A stretch of DNA of 64,000 nt from an uncultured beta proteobacterium (GCA_903889595.1 CAISYI010000265.1:31408-95407); one strand, 5' to 3'. Shown: positions 1 through 8,789, counted from the first letter of the stretch. The notes: generated by a model not told the origin, from the sequence alone. Program-made: numbers and translations.

Positions 1-80
1 GGCAAATTTCGGAAACATATAGGCCAGTAGGGCCGAGTAGTCTGTATCGCATTAAAAAACTCCTGTTTTGAATGTTTTTA

Positions 81-2702
81 TTAGGTATTATTTACTAGCT
101 TACTATATATTTCAGGTCGATAATTTTTAGCATAATCAATAAATTCTAAAGCTGGAATTGGCTTGCTAAATAAATATCCTTGAAACTGATCGCAATCCAA
201 TGATCTTAATAAATTAAATTGCCCTTCAGTTTCAACCCCCTCAGCAGTAACCTTTAATCCGAGAGACTGACCGAGTGAAATAATGGTTCTTGCAATCGCA
301 GTATCATGTTTATTGCTTGGTAGTTCATGCACAAAGGATTGGTCAATTTTTAGTTCATCTAAGCTTAATCTTTTTAAGTAATTGAGTGTTGAGAAGCCAG
401 TACCAAAATCATCTAAAGCGATTTTAATTCCAAAAGATTTTAAAACTTTTAATTTCTTTTCTAGATCTTCAAAATCCGAAATCATTATTGACTCGGTTAA
501 CTCTAAATTTAACTTTTCTGGGTTTGTAGCGAACATTTCAATTGGGTCAAAGACTGATGATAAAAAATCTGGTGAACTAAATTGACTCGTACTGACATTA
601 ACAGACATAACTAAATGTTTCATTTCTGAAATTTCTGACCAATTTTTTAGATAAAAGGCTGCTTTTTGTAAAACCCAATTCCCTAATTCTCTAATTAGAG
701 CATTTTGTTCAGCAATGGGAATAAATACACCAGGAGGAATAGGACCCATCTCTGGGCTACTCCAACGCATTAAAGCTTCCGCTCCGATTAACTGAAGTGA
801 AAAATCAAATTGTGGTTGAAAAAATAATTCAAACTCATCATTAGCGATAGCTAACTTTAAGCGATCAGCAATTGCTGCGCGATCTACCACTATTTGTTGC
901 ATGTCGCTATTAAAAATCGTGAAGTTGTTTTTGCCTTTTTCTTTGGCTTGATACATTGCAATATCTGCTTGTCGAAGAACATCATCAGGCTTGGTAGCAG
1001 TTTTACCAAAAATGGTTATACCAATACTTGCACTAGTTCTGTAGCTTGAATCTTTTAAGAAAAACTCTTCATTCAAGACTTTATTTATTTTTTTTGCTAT
1101 AAATTCGGCATTTGCTGAAACTTCGGTAATATTTGTGCCAATATTAGAGAGTAATACAACAAATTCATCGCCACCAAGTCTCGCCACCGCGTCATCTTCA
1201 CGGGTCGACTTTTTTAGCCTTTTAGAAACTTGGATTAAAAGATCATCTCCACGGTCGTGACCAAAAGTATCATTCAATTCTTTGAAGTTATCCAAGTCAA
1301 TCAACATTAAAGCGAAGTAACTAGGATTTCGCTGAGCTGATTGAATCGTACTGGATAGTCGATCATTGAAGTATTGACGATTTGCTAGGCCAGTCAGTCC
1401 ATCAAAATAAGCTAATTTTTTGATACTTTCTAGAGCTAATTTACTTGCAGTAATATCTTTTTGTACACTAACCCAATGGGTGTAAGCGCCAGTCTCATCT
1501 TTAATTGGTGAAATGGTTAAGTCACCCCAAAAGGATTCACCATTTGCTTTATAGTTCTGTATTTCTACACGAATAGCCTCAAAATTCATTAGGCTTTTAC
1601 TAATTTTAGAACTCGTGATTTTAGATGTTTTTTCTCCTTGGAGAAATCTAGGGTTCTTACCAATTATTTCATCGGCTCTATAGCCAGTTTGTTGCTCAAA
1701 ACTTTCATTGATATATAAAATTTTATGGTCACGAGCATCCTTATCACCCAAATCTGTAATCATCACCATGTCACTAACTTGTGAAAGTGAAGATTCAAGT
1801 AATAATACTTTTTGATCTAGTTGCTTTGACTCTGTGATGTCTTGGATGCTACCCACAAATTGAGCTTGATTTATGGGGTCTTCATCTACCCAAAATCCTG
1901 ATATCTTAATCCATTCAAATTGTTTCGAATTTCTGATTATTGTTCGACAATTTTGTACAAAGTGCTCCCGAGTTGATTTGGAGTCAACTACTAATTTTGA
2001 AAACTTGAAAGAGTCCTCAGTCGAGAGTAAAGAGTTTATTTTTTTAAAAAAACTTGGCAACTCGTTGGGTGCAAACGAGAGAAAGTCTTGGACAATTTCT
2101 GAAGACTCAATGTCCAAGTAATCATTATCAAATTTAAAGTATCCAATTCTTGCTACCCTTTGAGAAATCAAGAGCTTCTCTGAATTTTTATACAAATCAT
2201 CTTCAATTTGACTTCTTCTAACGAAGGTTATTGCTATTTGCTTTACTTCATAGGAGTCAAAGGGTTTCTTTAAAATAAGGAATCGATCATTCGTTGGCAA
2301 AGAAGTATGGATTTCCTCCCAAGAAAGATCGGAATGAGCAGTACATAGAACAATATTGAGATTCGCCTGAACTTTCCAAATTTCTTGAATTGTTTTAAGC
2401 CCATTCCATCCATTGGGCATCCGCATATCTACAAAGCTCATTAGGTATGGATTATTTTCTTCTTGTGCTTTTTTTACTAAATCTAAACCAAGCTGGCCGT
2501 TAATTGCAAAATCGACTTTATATTGAATATTGGATTCGTTAGTTTTTGAATCTCCGAAAAGGTTGAATACAAGATCATCTAGCTTATGGTTGTTTTCTAA
2601 AGAGGAACCTAATACCTTCAGAAAATCCTCATAAATCATTTCATTATCGTCAATGACAAGCACTCTAAATATTCTTTTGAAATGAGATTGGTTGATGTTC
2701 AT
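81..2702 (-). CDS. Response regulator with PAS, GGDEF and EAL domains (c-di-GMP turnover)
   Basis: This is an 873-residue cytoplasmic signalling protein that likely makes and/or degrades c-di-GMP. A receiver domain spans about residues 13-165, with acidic pair D18/D19, phospho-acceptor D92 (FVDMRMP) and the conserved lysine before Pro147. It is followed by a PAS-like region (about 175-290) and a clearer PAS domain (about 300-418). The GGDEF domain (about 430-595) has an intact RLGGDEF at 508-514 and an RxxD inhibitory site at R501-D504. The EAL domain (about 610-855) keeps EALMRW at 642-647, N702, the DDFGTG loop at 764-769 and EGVET, so both catalytic halves look competent. The start codon overlaps the stop of the upstream kinase by 4 bp (ATGA), so the pair is translationally coupled and the kinase is its likely phosphodonor. 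Which activity dominates cannot be read from sequence. Confidence 0.95.
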   Translation of the reverse strand: MNINQSHFKRIFRVLVIDDNEMIYEDFLKVLGSSLENNHKLDDLVFNLFGDSKTNESNIQYKVDFAINGQLGLDLVKKAQEENNPYLMSFVDMRMPNGWNGLKTIQEIWKVQANLNIVLCTAHSDLSWEEIHTSLPTNDRFLILKKPFDSYEVKQIAITFVRRSQIEDDLYKNSEKLLISQRVARIGYFKFDNDYLDIESSEIVQDFLSFAPNELPSFFKKINSLLSTEDSFKFSKLVVDSKSTREHFVQNCRTIIRNSKQFEWIKISGFWVDEDPINQAQFVGSIQDITESKQLDQKVLLLESSLSQVSDMVMITDLGDKDARDHKILYINESFEQQTGYRADEIIGKNPRFLQGEKTSKITSSKISKSLMNFEAIRVEIQNYKANGESFWGDLTISPIKDETGAYTHWVSVQKDITASKLALESIKKLAYFDGLTGLANRQYFNDRLSSTIQSAQRNPSYFALMLIDLDNFKELNDTFGHDRGDDLLIQVSKRLKKSTREDDAVARLGGDEFVVLLSNIGTNITEVSANAEFIAKKINKVLNEEFFLKDSSYRTSASIGITIFGKTATKPDDVLRQADIAMYQAKEKGKNNFTIFNSDMQQIVVDRAAIADRLKLAIANDEFELFFQPQFDFSLQLIGAEALMRWSSPEMGPIPPGVFIPIAEQNALIRELGNWVLQKAAFYLKNWSEISEMKHLVMSVNVSTSQFSSPDFLSSVFDPIEMFATNPEKLNLELTESIMISDFEDLEKKLKVLKSFGIKIALDDFGTGFSTLNYLKRLSLDELKIDQSFVHELPSNKHDTAIARTIISLGQSLGLKVTAEGVETEGQFNLLRSLDCDQFQGYLFSKPIPALEFIDYAKNYRPEIYSKLVNNT

Positions 2703-4687
2703 TTGAATTTACTTATATTTTGGGGAAGAGTTAAGGTAAATTCAGCCCCTAAGTTGACTCCCAAGCTAATTACTTGAAGTTTTCCACCCATCTCCTGCGC
2801 TGCAAGGGCACTGGAATGAAGACCATAACCATGACCTGTGGGTTTCGTTGTAAATCCGTAGGTAAATATTTTATCCAAAAGCTCTTGATTAATCCCTGAG
2901 CCGTTATCTATTACTTTGATAATAATTTGTTCTTCATTTATTTCTGAACGAATCATAATTTTTTTATCTACCTTATCGCTAAACAACAATGCGTCTTTTG
3001 CATTTAAGACTAAGTTGAGTATGATTTGGGATAGTTTGACGCGATCGCCCACCCAAGTAATGTTTGGCCCATAATCCAGGAGAAGTTGAATGCTTGTTTT
3101 GATGAGTCCTGGTGATGCTATCAGTAAGGTACTATCAATTATTTCACTCAAAATATAGGGCTCTTGTACGCCTAATTCTTCGTGATCATCAAAATCTTTT
3201 AATTTGTACCTACCAATGATTTCATTAATGTGATGAATAGACTCAACTACATTATTCGCCTCATTAGAAATAACCGTATGATTTTTTTGCCATTGAGAGG
3301 TCATTTCATTGATGAAATCTGGGATTTGCTTACCTTTTTCATCATTTGTAAGAAATTCGGGTAGATTCTCTTTGTTTTGGTAAATTAACTCATTTAGCTT
3401 TGGCAGATTCTTTATTGGTGTCTCAGCGATAAGTTCTCTTAATAAACCAATAGAGATATTTAAACTGTTTAAAACGTTACCGACATTGTGCAGCATACTG
3501 TTAACAACTTCCAATTTTCCAGCACGATGAGAAATAAGAGCGATGTTTGAGTTAATACGCAATAACTCTTGTTGAGCCAGTTTTCTTTCTGATATTTCAT
3601 TGGTTAAGGCATTAGTACGATCCTTAACTCTAATTTCAAGTTCTTCTTTGGATTTAGATAGTTCTGCTTCAATTTTTCTCCTATTATTTAACTCTTCTTG
3701 AAGATTTTTTTGTGCTTTGGAAATCTGAGTCACGGCAATTCCAACAAGAATGACGCCACTACCCGTTAATCCCCAAATCCACCATAAGGAATTAACCCAA
3801 GATTTTAAATAGATTTCTTTATTAGCTGTCACCGTCACATAAAAGGGAAATTTGTCTAATCTTCTTACTCCAACGAACCTTTCTTCTATTTGATTATTCT
3901 CAGTAAACCTGGGACTATTAATAATCATGTTACCAAATGGTTTTCCAAGGTCTAAGATTCGCTTAGCACCTCCCTCAGCATTTGCTTTTCCAATCAAATT
4001 ATCTCTAAATGGATATCTTGTCATTAACTTATGGTCATTTTTATATAAACCAAAAGCAATTTCGGAGTTGAAATTATTTGCTAAAACCTCGTAGTATTCC
4101 GAAAACACCTTCGAAGAGATACCAACTAAAACAACCCCTAAAAATTTATCATTTTTATCATTGATTCTTCTTACTTGATAAAAAACCCAATTACCTGTTC
4201 CCCGATTCTGAACAGGGGCACTATAAAATATATTTTGATCGTTATTGTTTTTGAAATAAACAAAGTAATCTCTGTCCGCTAAATTAATTTTAGGTGGCGG
4301 ATAAGACCTTGAAAAATTGATGACATTACCTTCAACATCAACGAAAGTAGCGACGTCAATAATGGAGTTAGAAAGAGTTTTTTCTTTTAAAAGATTGAAC
4401 TGTTTATAGTCGGCTGCAAACTTAATATACTGACTTTCATTCTCTATTTTTGATACCTCGAGGACATCTATTAAGTTTTCTAAAACTCTGTTGCCATTTT
4501 GCAAAATTTGACTTGCGTGTTCACTATTAACAAGTGTGAGACTGTCCAACTCATTCTGCCAATTTTTAATATTACTTTCATAGGTTAAAAAAGAGATAGT
4601 GCTTCCCATAAAAACAAAAAATAAGGCAGTCAAAACTCCAATCTTAAATAAAAGTTTGTTTTCTTTAAAGGAGGAGAAAGTGATCAT
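2699..4687 (-). CDS. Membrane sensor histidine kinase with dCache-like periplasmic domain
   Basis: This is a 662-residue sensor kinase. A transmembrane segment at about 14-36 is followed by a large periplasmic region (about 40-295) that resembles a double Cache sensor (motifs such as LADRDYFVYFK and GNWVFYQVRRI). A second transmembrane segment lies at about 300-322, and a charged coiled coil runs to about 375. The phospho-acceptor region is not a classical H-box: the likely site is H400 in MLHNVGNVLNSLN. The HATPase domain has an N-box (QIILNLVLNAKDAL, about 554-567), G1 DNGSG (594-598) and G2 GHGYGL (618-623). It is the first gene of a two-gene operon with the receiver/GGDEF/EAL protein. The signal is unknown; Cache domains generally bind small extracellular ligands. 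Confidence 0.93.
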   Translation of the reverse strand: MITFSSFKENKLLFKIGVLTALFFVFMGSTISFLTYESNIKNWQNELDSLTLVNSEHASQILQNGNRVLENLIDVLEVSKIENESQYIKFAADYKQFNLLKEKTLSNSIIDVATFVDVEGNVINFSRSYPPPKINLADRDYFVYFKNNNDQNIFYSAPVQNRGTGNWVFYQVRRINDKNDKFLGVVLVGISSKVFSEYYEVLANNFNSEIAFGLYKNDHKLMTRYPFRDNLIGKANAEGGAKRILDLGKPFGNMIINSPRFTENNQIEERFVGVRRLDKFPFYVTVTANKEIYLKSWVNSLWWIWGLTGSGVILVGIAVTQISKAQKNLQEELNNRRKIEAELSKSKEELEIRVKDRTNALTNEISERKLAQQELLRINSNIALISHRAGKLEVVNSMLHNVGNVLNSLNISIGLLRELIAETPIKNLPKLNELIYQNKENLPEFLTNDEKGKQIPDFINEMTSQWQKNHTVISNEANNVVESIHHINEIIGRYKLKDFDDHEELGVQEPYILSEIIDSTLLIASPGLIKTSIQLLLDYGPNITWVGDRVKLSQIILNLVLNAKDALLFSDKVDKKIMIRSEINEEQIIIKVIDNGSGINQELLDKIFTYGFTTKPTGHGYGLHSSALAAQEMGGKLQVISLGVNLGAEFTLTLPQNISKFK

Positions 4688-4807
4688 CTAAATCAGTAAA
4701 TTAAATGGTGCAATATATGAAAGAAATTGAAAATTCATTAAATCTTAAAATTGAAATTGAATCAAGATTTAATTGCAATTAATTTAGGGAGCTCTTGTTA
4801 ACAGCTT

Positions 4808-4835
4808 AAAAAAAATGGCTCATTTAAGAGCCATT
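4808..4835 (-). terminator. Rho-independent terminator after the BcsD-like gene
   Basis: An 8-bp perfect stem (AATGGCTC at 4814-4821, GAGCCATT at 4828-4835) surrounds a 6-nt loop. On the minus strand it is followed by a run of eight T (complement of 4808-4815). It begins about 20 bp past the stop of the gene at 4856-5326 and separates it from the kinase operon. Confidence 0.85.
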
Positions 4836-4855
4836 AATTCTGTAATAAGGATAAA

Positions 4856-5326
4856 TTATGCTTTAAGTTGGTATTCAGTTGTACCAAATTCATCGGTCAA
4901 ATCTGATTGAGTAACTTTTAAGGATTCACCCGCACCCATTGCAGACAACCACTTTTGGTAAGCACCTTCTAAAATTGCTGGACCCCAAACTTTGGTTTGA
5001 TCTCCAAATACATCGCTAATTAAAGATGCATTGGTTGATTGATGATGAATAATTCTAAGAGATGCAGGAGTTTCTTCTAAATCAACCCAGCCCCAATCAA
5101 GATCTTGCCAAACTGAATTCATAGCAGTTTTGAACTCATCTAGTGAGTTACATGTTGGAAGAGCAGATTGTGTAGCAAAACGATAACCAATTTTGTACAT
5201 TGTTTCCCTAATATTTCCTGTATTTGGATTCGTAACAAATTCAGTGGCAAATGCTGTTAACAGGCTTCTCCAAAGTCGTGAACTTTGACGCGGGATACGA
5301 TAATCAATTTTTTTTGGACCAAACAT
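4856..5326 (-). CDS. BcsD-like cellulose synthase subunit D homologue
   Basis: This 156-residue soluble protein has no signal peptide or membrane segment. It shares the BcsD/AcsD family layout as I recall it: a hydrophobic helix (LWRSLLTAFATEF), then ETMYKIGYRFA, then the conserved cysteine and helix (LPTCNSLDEFKTAMNSVW), DWGWVDLEE, LRIIHH, and near the end WGPAILEGAYQKWL. Known BcsD forms a periplasmic octamer that guides nascent glucan chains next to BcsA/BcsB; length here matches the family (about 155 residues). No bcsA, bcsB or bcsC lies in this window, so it is an orphan here. It sits beside a c-di-GMP regulator operon, and cellulose synthases are c-di-GMP-activated, so a role in exopolysaccharide is plausible. 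It is closed by its own terminator. Family assignment rests on remembered motifs, not a search. Confidence 0.7.
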   Translation of the reverse strand: MFGPKKIDYRIPRQSSRLWRSLLTAFATEFVTNPNTGNIRETMYKIGYRFATQSALPTCNSLDEFKTAMNSVWQDLDWGWVDLEETPASLRIIHHQSTNASLISDVFGDQTKVWGPAILEGAYQKWLSAMGAGESLKVTQSDLTDEFGTTEYQLKA

Positions 5327-5634
5327 TGCAATCTTCCATTGATGAAAAAGTTAAATAAATATAAACGAGTACGTACTAATTTACATGAAAATTAAGTCTA
5401 GAGCCTCAAAAATTTACCCAAAATGTCAGAATTTTGATTAATGTGAATCAAAAAAGTGAAATTTTAAGGGAATTTACTTAGCTAATCTGCCAGTTTTATA
5501 GTGATGATTGAATTAAACACAATAAAATCTTCAAAATAATTTTACAGTACAAACCATAAAAAGTTATGTTAGTTTTGTGAATTCATAAACAAATCTGACA
5601 ATTTCTATTAGTTTGTTTACTAATTTACTTCTCT
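5327..5634. promoter_or_regulatory. 308-bp gene-free stretch with two inverted repeats
   Basis: This AT-rich spacer should contain the promoter of the BcsD-like gene. I see two dyads: TTTTGATT (5432-5439) with AATCAAAA (5446-5453) around a 6-bp spacer, and a 10-bp palindrome AGTACGTACT at 5368-5377. Either could be an operator. No convincing -35/-10 pair, RNA gene or small ORF was found. Confidence 0.4.
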
Positions 5635-6084
5635 TTAAGTGATTTTTGTAGGAAATTTGACACATTCCCTGTGCAAAATCCCGCCCTCTATAAATTCTTC
5701 TGAGTCGGCAATAAATCCAAAATTTTCGTAAAACCCCAAAGCATCAATTTGGGCATGAAGTGAGATTTTTTTATATTGATGGATTTCTGCATAATTTATT
5801 AACATCTCCATCATCTTTGAACCCAGTCCTTGGCGACGGTGATCCTTTAAGATTGCTAGTCTACCAATTTTAAGATGGTCGTTTGATTGGTGATTTGCTT
5901 TGAAAATTCTAGCTGTTCCAATTGGCTTTTGATTTAAAAGAACGATTAAATGTTGGGCACTAGCATCATGTTCGTCAATTTCTAAATCAATAGGAATACG
6001 TTGTTCAAGAACGAAAACTTGATACCTTATTGGATAGGCGATAGGGGAGGCTTCTGACCATGGTTTAAAAAAATATTGGTACAT
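5635..6084 (-). CDS. GNAT-family N-acetyltransferase
   Basis: This 149-residue single-domain acetyltransferase probably moves an acetyl group from acetyl-CoA to an unidentified amine. The N-terminus has the pattern IRYQVFVLEQRIPIDLEIDEHD, typical of the small GNAT subgroup found beside housekeeping genes. Motif A is IGRLAILKDHRRQGLGSKMM, whose RRQGLG is the pyrophosphate-binding loop. The C-terminal part (ALGFYENFGF) matches motif B. There is no signal peptide. It is transcribed away from tRNA-Asn, which starts 53 bp from its start codon on the other strand. The substrate cannot be inferred. Confidence 0.85.
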   Translation of the reverse strand: MYQYFFKPWSEASPIAYPIRYQVFVLEQRIPIDLEIDEHDASAQHLIVLLNQKPIGTARIFKANHQSNDHLKIGRLAILKDHRRQGLGSKMMEMLINYAEIHQYKKISLHAQIDALGFYENFGFIADSEEFIEGGILHRECVKFPTKIT

Positions 6085-6097
6085 CTTGATTAAATGT

Positions 6098-6127
6098 TTG
6101 CATTCCTATAAAAAATAAAGCTATAAT
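6098..6127 (+). promoter_or_regulatory. Predicted promoter of tRNA-Asn
   Basis: TTGCAT (6098-6103) and a perfect TATAAT (6122-6127) are separated by 18 bp and lie 10 bp before the first base of the tRNA. Confidence 0.6.
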
Positions 6128-6137
6128 AACCAACTGT

Positions 6138-6213
6138 TCCCTGATAGCTCAGTTGGTAGAGCGACGGACTGTTAATCCGCAGGTCCCTGGTTCGAGTCCA
6201 GGTCGGGGAGCCA
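6138..6213 (+). tRNA. tRNA-Asn (anticodon GTT)
   Basis: The acceptor stem TCCCTGA pairs with TCGGGGA (6203-6209). The D arm (GCTCAGTTGGTAGAGC), an anticodon stem-loop with GTT at 6171-6173, and the T arm (GGTTCGAGTCC) are all canonical. The discriminator G and CCA are encoded. Confidence 0.97.
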
Positions 6214-6224
6214 GATATATTTTT

Positions 6225-6257
6225 AAAAAAACCACTTTCTTTAAAGTGGTTTTTTTA
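6225..6257 (+). terminator. Terminator after tRNA-Asn
   Basis: The stem AAACCACTTT / AAAGTGGTTT has a CTTT-type loop and is flanked by an A-run before and a T-run after, so it could work in both directions. The rest of the gap to 6397 shows nothing further. Confidence 0.85.
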
Positions 6258-6397
6258 TTTAAATTTACCATTAATGCGCTCTTAGCCTTGTTTGGTTGCT
6301 GAACATCTATTACAGACCTTAATTGCGTCATTCCACAAGCATAAAGCTAAATTGTCCCAATACTAAAGACATTTTTACATCATACTCAGTTGATTAT

Positions 6398-7135
6398 TTA
6401 CTCTCTAAGGCCAATTTCATTTTGATATAGGCTAATAGTGGTGTTTACATAGCGATTACGAAATTCAACAACTTCATCGCCGTAGGTGTAAGCAAAACGA
6501 CTAATCATCAAAACTGGATCTGTCTTTTTTAGTCCCAGTTCTAATCTTATAAACTCAGGTGCTTGAATCGCTTCGACTTGTTCATTAATTCTAACAATTG
6601 TCATCATGAATTGAGATTGATAAAGTGAATAGATAGAGCCTTTTCTATTTTCAAACTCATTTTGAGTGAGCTTCATAAATTTCTTTTGAGGTAACCAAAT
6701 ACGATCAAACATCGTAGGTATGCCGTCAATGAGTCTCAGGTTATCGATCACAAACAACGGTTCACCGACTTTAACATTTAATGACTTTGCAATTTCCTTA
6801 TTTGCTAATACTTTCTTGAATGAAAGTAATTTTGGTTCGATATGCATTTCACTATCAGACCGATTAGCAAAATTAAAGAAAGTACTAAATTGGTTATATT
6901 TTTCATGGGTAGAAACAGTGGTACCGATTCTTGCTCGCCTAATCAATACTTGTTCTGAAACAAGGTCTTCAACTGCTTTTCTAACAGTCCCAACACTCAC
7001 TGAAAACAGTTTAGCTAACTCGGGTTCAGTCGGAATTTTCTCTCCCGGTTTCCATTCACCATTCCTTAGCTTAATCAGAATGAGGCTTCTTACCGTGTTG
7101 TAAAGGGGTTGATCCAAATTACTGCGTTTATTCAT
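6398..7135 (-). CDS. GntR-family repressor with UTRA effector domain (HutC type)
   Basis: This is a 245-residue transcription factor. The winged helix-turn-helix covers about residues 8-75 (LRNGEWKPGEKIPTEPELAK, then SVGTVRKAVEDLV). The UTRA ligand-binding domain fills about 95-240 and has recognisable features (GEPLFVIDNLRLIDGIPTMFDRIWLP and the ending FRNRYV). It is transcribed divergently from the VOC/Bug pair, and a long palindrome covers the promoter between them, so it probably represses that pair and may repress itself. UTRA domains usually sense small metabolites such as sugars, amino acids or organic acids; the effector here is unknown. Confidence 0.92.
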   Translation of the reverse strand: MNKRSNLDQPLYNTVRSLILIKLRNGEWKPGEKIPTEPELAKLFSVSVGTVRKAVEDLVSEQVLIRRARIGTTVSTHEKYNQFSTFFNFANRSDSEMHIEPKLLSFKKVLANKEIAKSLNVKVGEPLFVIDNLRLIDGIPTMFDRIWLPQKKFMKLTQNEFENRKGSIYSLYQSQFMMTIVRINEQVEAIQAPEFIRLELGLKKTDPVLMISRFAYTYGDEVVEFRNRYVNTTISLYQNEIGLRE

Positions 7136-7191
7136 TGAAAACTTTTCCTTTAGGGGGGCAGATTGAATTTAATTTTAATTGAAAATAAATC

Positions 7192-7228
7192 TTGACATCA
7201 TATTAATCATATATATGATTAATATGAT
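7192..7228 (+). promoter_or_regulatory. Promoter of the VOC/Bug operon overlapped by a 32-bp perfect palindrome (likely GntR operator)
   Basis: TTGACA (7192-7197) and TATGAT (7214-7219) are spaced by 16 bp. A perfect palindrome covers 7197-7228, with arms ATCATATTAATCAT and ATGATTAATATGAT around ATAT. Binding there would block RNA polymerase. Because transcription starts downstream of this element, the VOC start codon at 7263 is favoured over the in-frame ATG at 7179. Confidence 0.8.
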
Positions 7229-7262
7229 TAAATACTACGAACTCATACAAAAGGAAAATACT

Positions 7263-7694
7263 ATGCCAAATTTAATTAAACATATCGCGATGCGGGTCAT
7301 CAACATTGAAGAATCAAAGAAATTTCATGAATCAGTTTTTGGATATAAACATGTAAATACAGTATTGCGTAAAGGCAAGCACGGCGATCATATTTCTTGT
7401 CATATGACCGATGGGTATATGGACTTAACCTTGATTCATTATGAATCTGATGATGCTGATGAAGCAAATTTTGCTGGTCCAGCTCCTTGTATCCACCATA
7501 TTGGAATGGAAGTTGAAGATTTAGATGCTTTTATTAAAGGTGTAAGAGATAGTGGTGGAGAAATATTGACTGAGCCAGGTCATTTACCAGTGAAGTTTAG
7601 ATCACCAGGTGGACCAGTAGCTGAAGTAGTTCCAATGAAACGCTGGGAAGCTGAAACATTAGCTGCTGGCGTTCACGGACAAGTATTGGCTTAA
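7263..7694 (+). CDS. VOC-superfamily (glyoxalase/dioxygenase-like) protein
   Basis: This 143-residue metalloenzyme-like protein is built from two VOC repeats. The first opens with LIKHIAMRV (His7 in the usual metal position). The second opens with CIHHIGMEV, and the last strand VAEVV carries the usual acidic ligand, so a metal site is likely intact. The start at 7263 has AAAGG about 10 bp upstream; the longer frame from 7179 would begin before the predicted promoter. It is probably the first gene of an operon with the Bug receptor 27 bp downstream, under the divergent GntR/UTRA regulator. Possible roles include isomerisation or ring cleavage of a small organic acid; the substrate is unknown. 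Confidence 0.85.
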   Translation: MPNLIKHIAMRVINIEESKKFHESVFGYKHVNTVLRKGKHGDHISCHMTDGYMDLTLIHYESDDADEANFAGPAPCIHHIGMEVEDLDAFIKGVRDSGGEILTEPGHLPVKFRSPGGPVAEVVPMKRWEAETLAAGVHGQVLA

Positions 7695-7721
7695 CAGTTA
7701 TTGAAGCGCTTAGAGAACAAA

Positions 7722-8729
7722 ATGCCACCTATTTCTGAGAGTAGAAGAACTTTATTGCAATTCGTGATTGCATCAGTTGGTTCCTCATGTTTAGCTGATA
7801 AGAAAATTTTTGCTAAAGATGTATGGCCAAGCTCTAAGCCAATCAAAATTATTATTCCTGCACAACCCGGCGGAGGCTTAGATTTAATCGCCCGAACAAT
7901 GGCTGATAAACTTACCCAAGCCACAGGCACCTCATTTATTTCAGAGAATATTGGCGGTGGCGGGGGAACCATTGCAAGTCTTGCGACTTCAAGAGCAATT
8001 CCAGATGGTCAGACATTCATGGTTGTAAACATCAGCACCCATGGTACTAATCCGGCAATTAGAAATCTTCCCTATGACTCCATGAAAGACTTTACTCATA
8101 TAGCTATGGTTGGTGGGTCACCAAACGTTCTATTAGTAGGTCCAGAATTGAGTAAATTAAACTCAATAGAGGCATTATTTAATGAGTTAAAAAAGAAAGG
8201 TAGACCAATCAGTTATGGCTCAGCTGGCCCTGGTACTTCCTCACATCTTCTTGTAGAAGAATTAAGTGTTGCAACTGGGATTCCTTTTTTACATGCTCCT
8301 TATAGAGGAATTGGTCCTGCTTTGGTGGACGTGATGGCTGGTAGGGTAGATGTTGCTTTTCCAGGTCTAATTGCTGCTTTACAGTTCATTAAAGGAAATC
8401 GTTTAAAACCTTTTGCGGTTACTTCTCAAACTCGAATGCCTCAAATTCCAAACATACCAACTTTTACTGAGATAGGAATGCCTGACTTCTCAAGCTTGCA
8501 ATGGTATGGGATATCTGGACCGGCAGGGATACCAACTGACATTGTGAATAACTTAAATAGTCAAATTAATCGTATTCTCAAAGACCCACAAATCATGGCA
8601 AAGTTTGACGCAGAGACACTAACTGTTCTCCCAATGACACCCCAACAATTTACAACTTTTATTGATAAAGATTTAAATAAATGGAAAAAGGTAGTAAAAG
8701 AAAGAGGAATACAAGTTGATGGTGCTTAA
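7722..8729 (+). CDS. Bug/TctC-family periplasmic solute receptor
   Basis: This is a tripartite-tricarboxylate-transporter type binding protein of about 335 residues, a family greatly expanded in Burkholderiales that binds carboxylates. An N-terminal export signal has an SRRTLLQF motif that looks Tat-like. Family hallmarks follow: KPIKIIIPAQPGGGLDLIAR, the Gly-rich ENIGGGGGTIA, YGSAGPGTSSHL, APYRGIGPALVDVMAGRVD and the C-terminal QWYGISGPAGIP. I prefer ATG 7722 over the TTG at 7701. No TctA/TctB membrane components are nearby, which is usual for stand-alone Bug proteins. Sharing an operon with a VOC enzyme suggests uptake or sensing of the substrate that enzyme processes. Confidence 0.92.
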   Translation: MPPISESRRTLLQFVIASVGSSCLADKKIFAKDVWPSSKPIKIIIPAQPGGGLDLIARTMADKLTQATGTSFISENIGGGGGTIASLATSRAIPDGQTFMVVNISTHGTNPAIRNLPYDSMKDFTHIAMVGGSPNVLLVGPELSKLNSIEALFNELKKKGRPISYGSAGPGTSSHLLVEELSVATGIPFLHAPYRGIGPALVDVMAGRVDVAFPGLIAALQFIKGNRLKPFAVTSQTRMPQIPNIPTFTEIGMPDFSSLQWYGISGPAGIPTDIVNNLNSQINRILKDPQIMAKFDAETLTVLPMTPQQFTTFIDKDLNKWKKVVKERGIQVDGA

Positions 8730-8789
8730 GTAATCAGCTAGCAAAGCTCCATAATTGGGGAAAGTTAAGATTTTCGATTAAATTAACTA

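Noticed and set aside
5432..5453. FNR/CRP-type box upstream of the BcsD-like gene
   Set aside because: TTGAT and ATCAA are 8 bp apart, not the 4 bp of an FNR site. It is reported only as an inverted repeat.
6149..6331. 60-residue minus-strand frame over tRNA-Asn
   Set aside because: Its C-terminus (PRPGLEPGTCGLTVRRSTN) is the familiar false translation of the antisense strand of a tRNA.
7179..7262. Longer N-terminus for the VOC gene
   Set aside because: It starts upstream of the predicted promoter and encodes residues unlike the family; 7263 has a ribosome-binding site.
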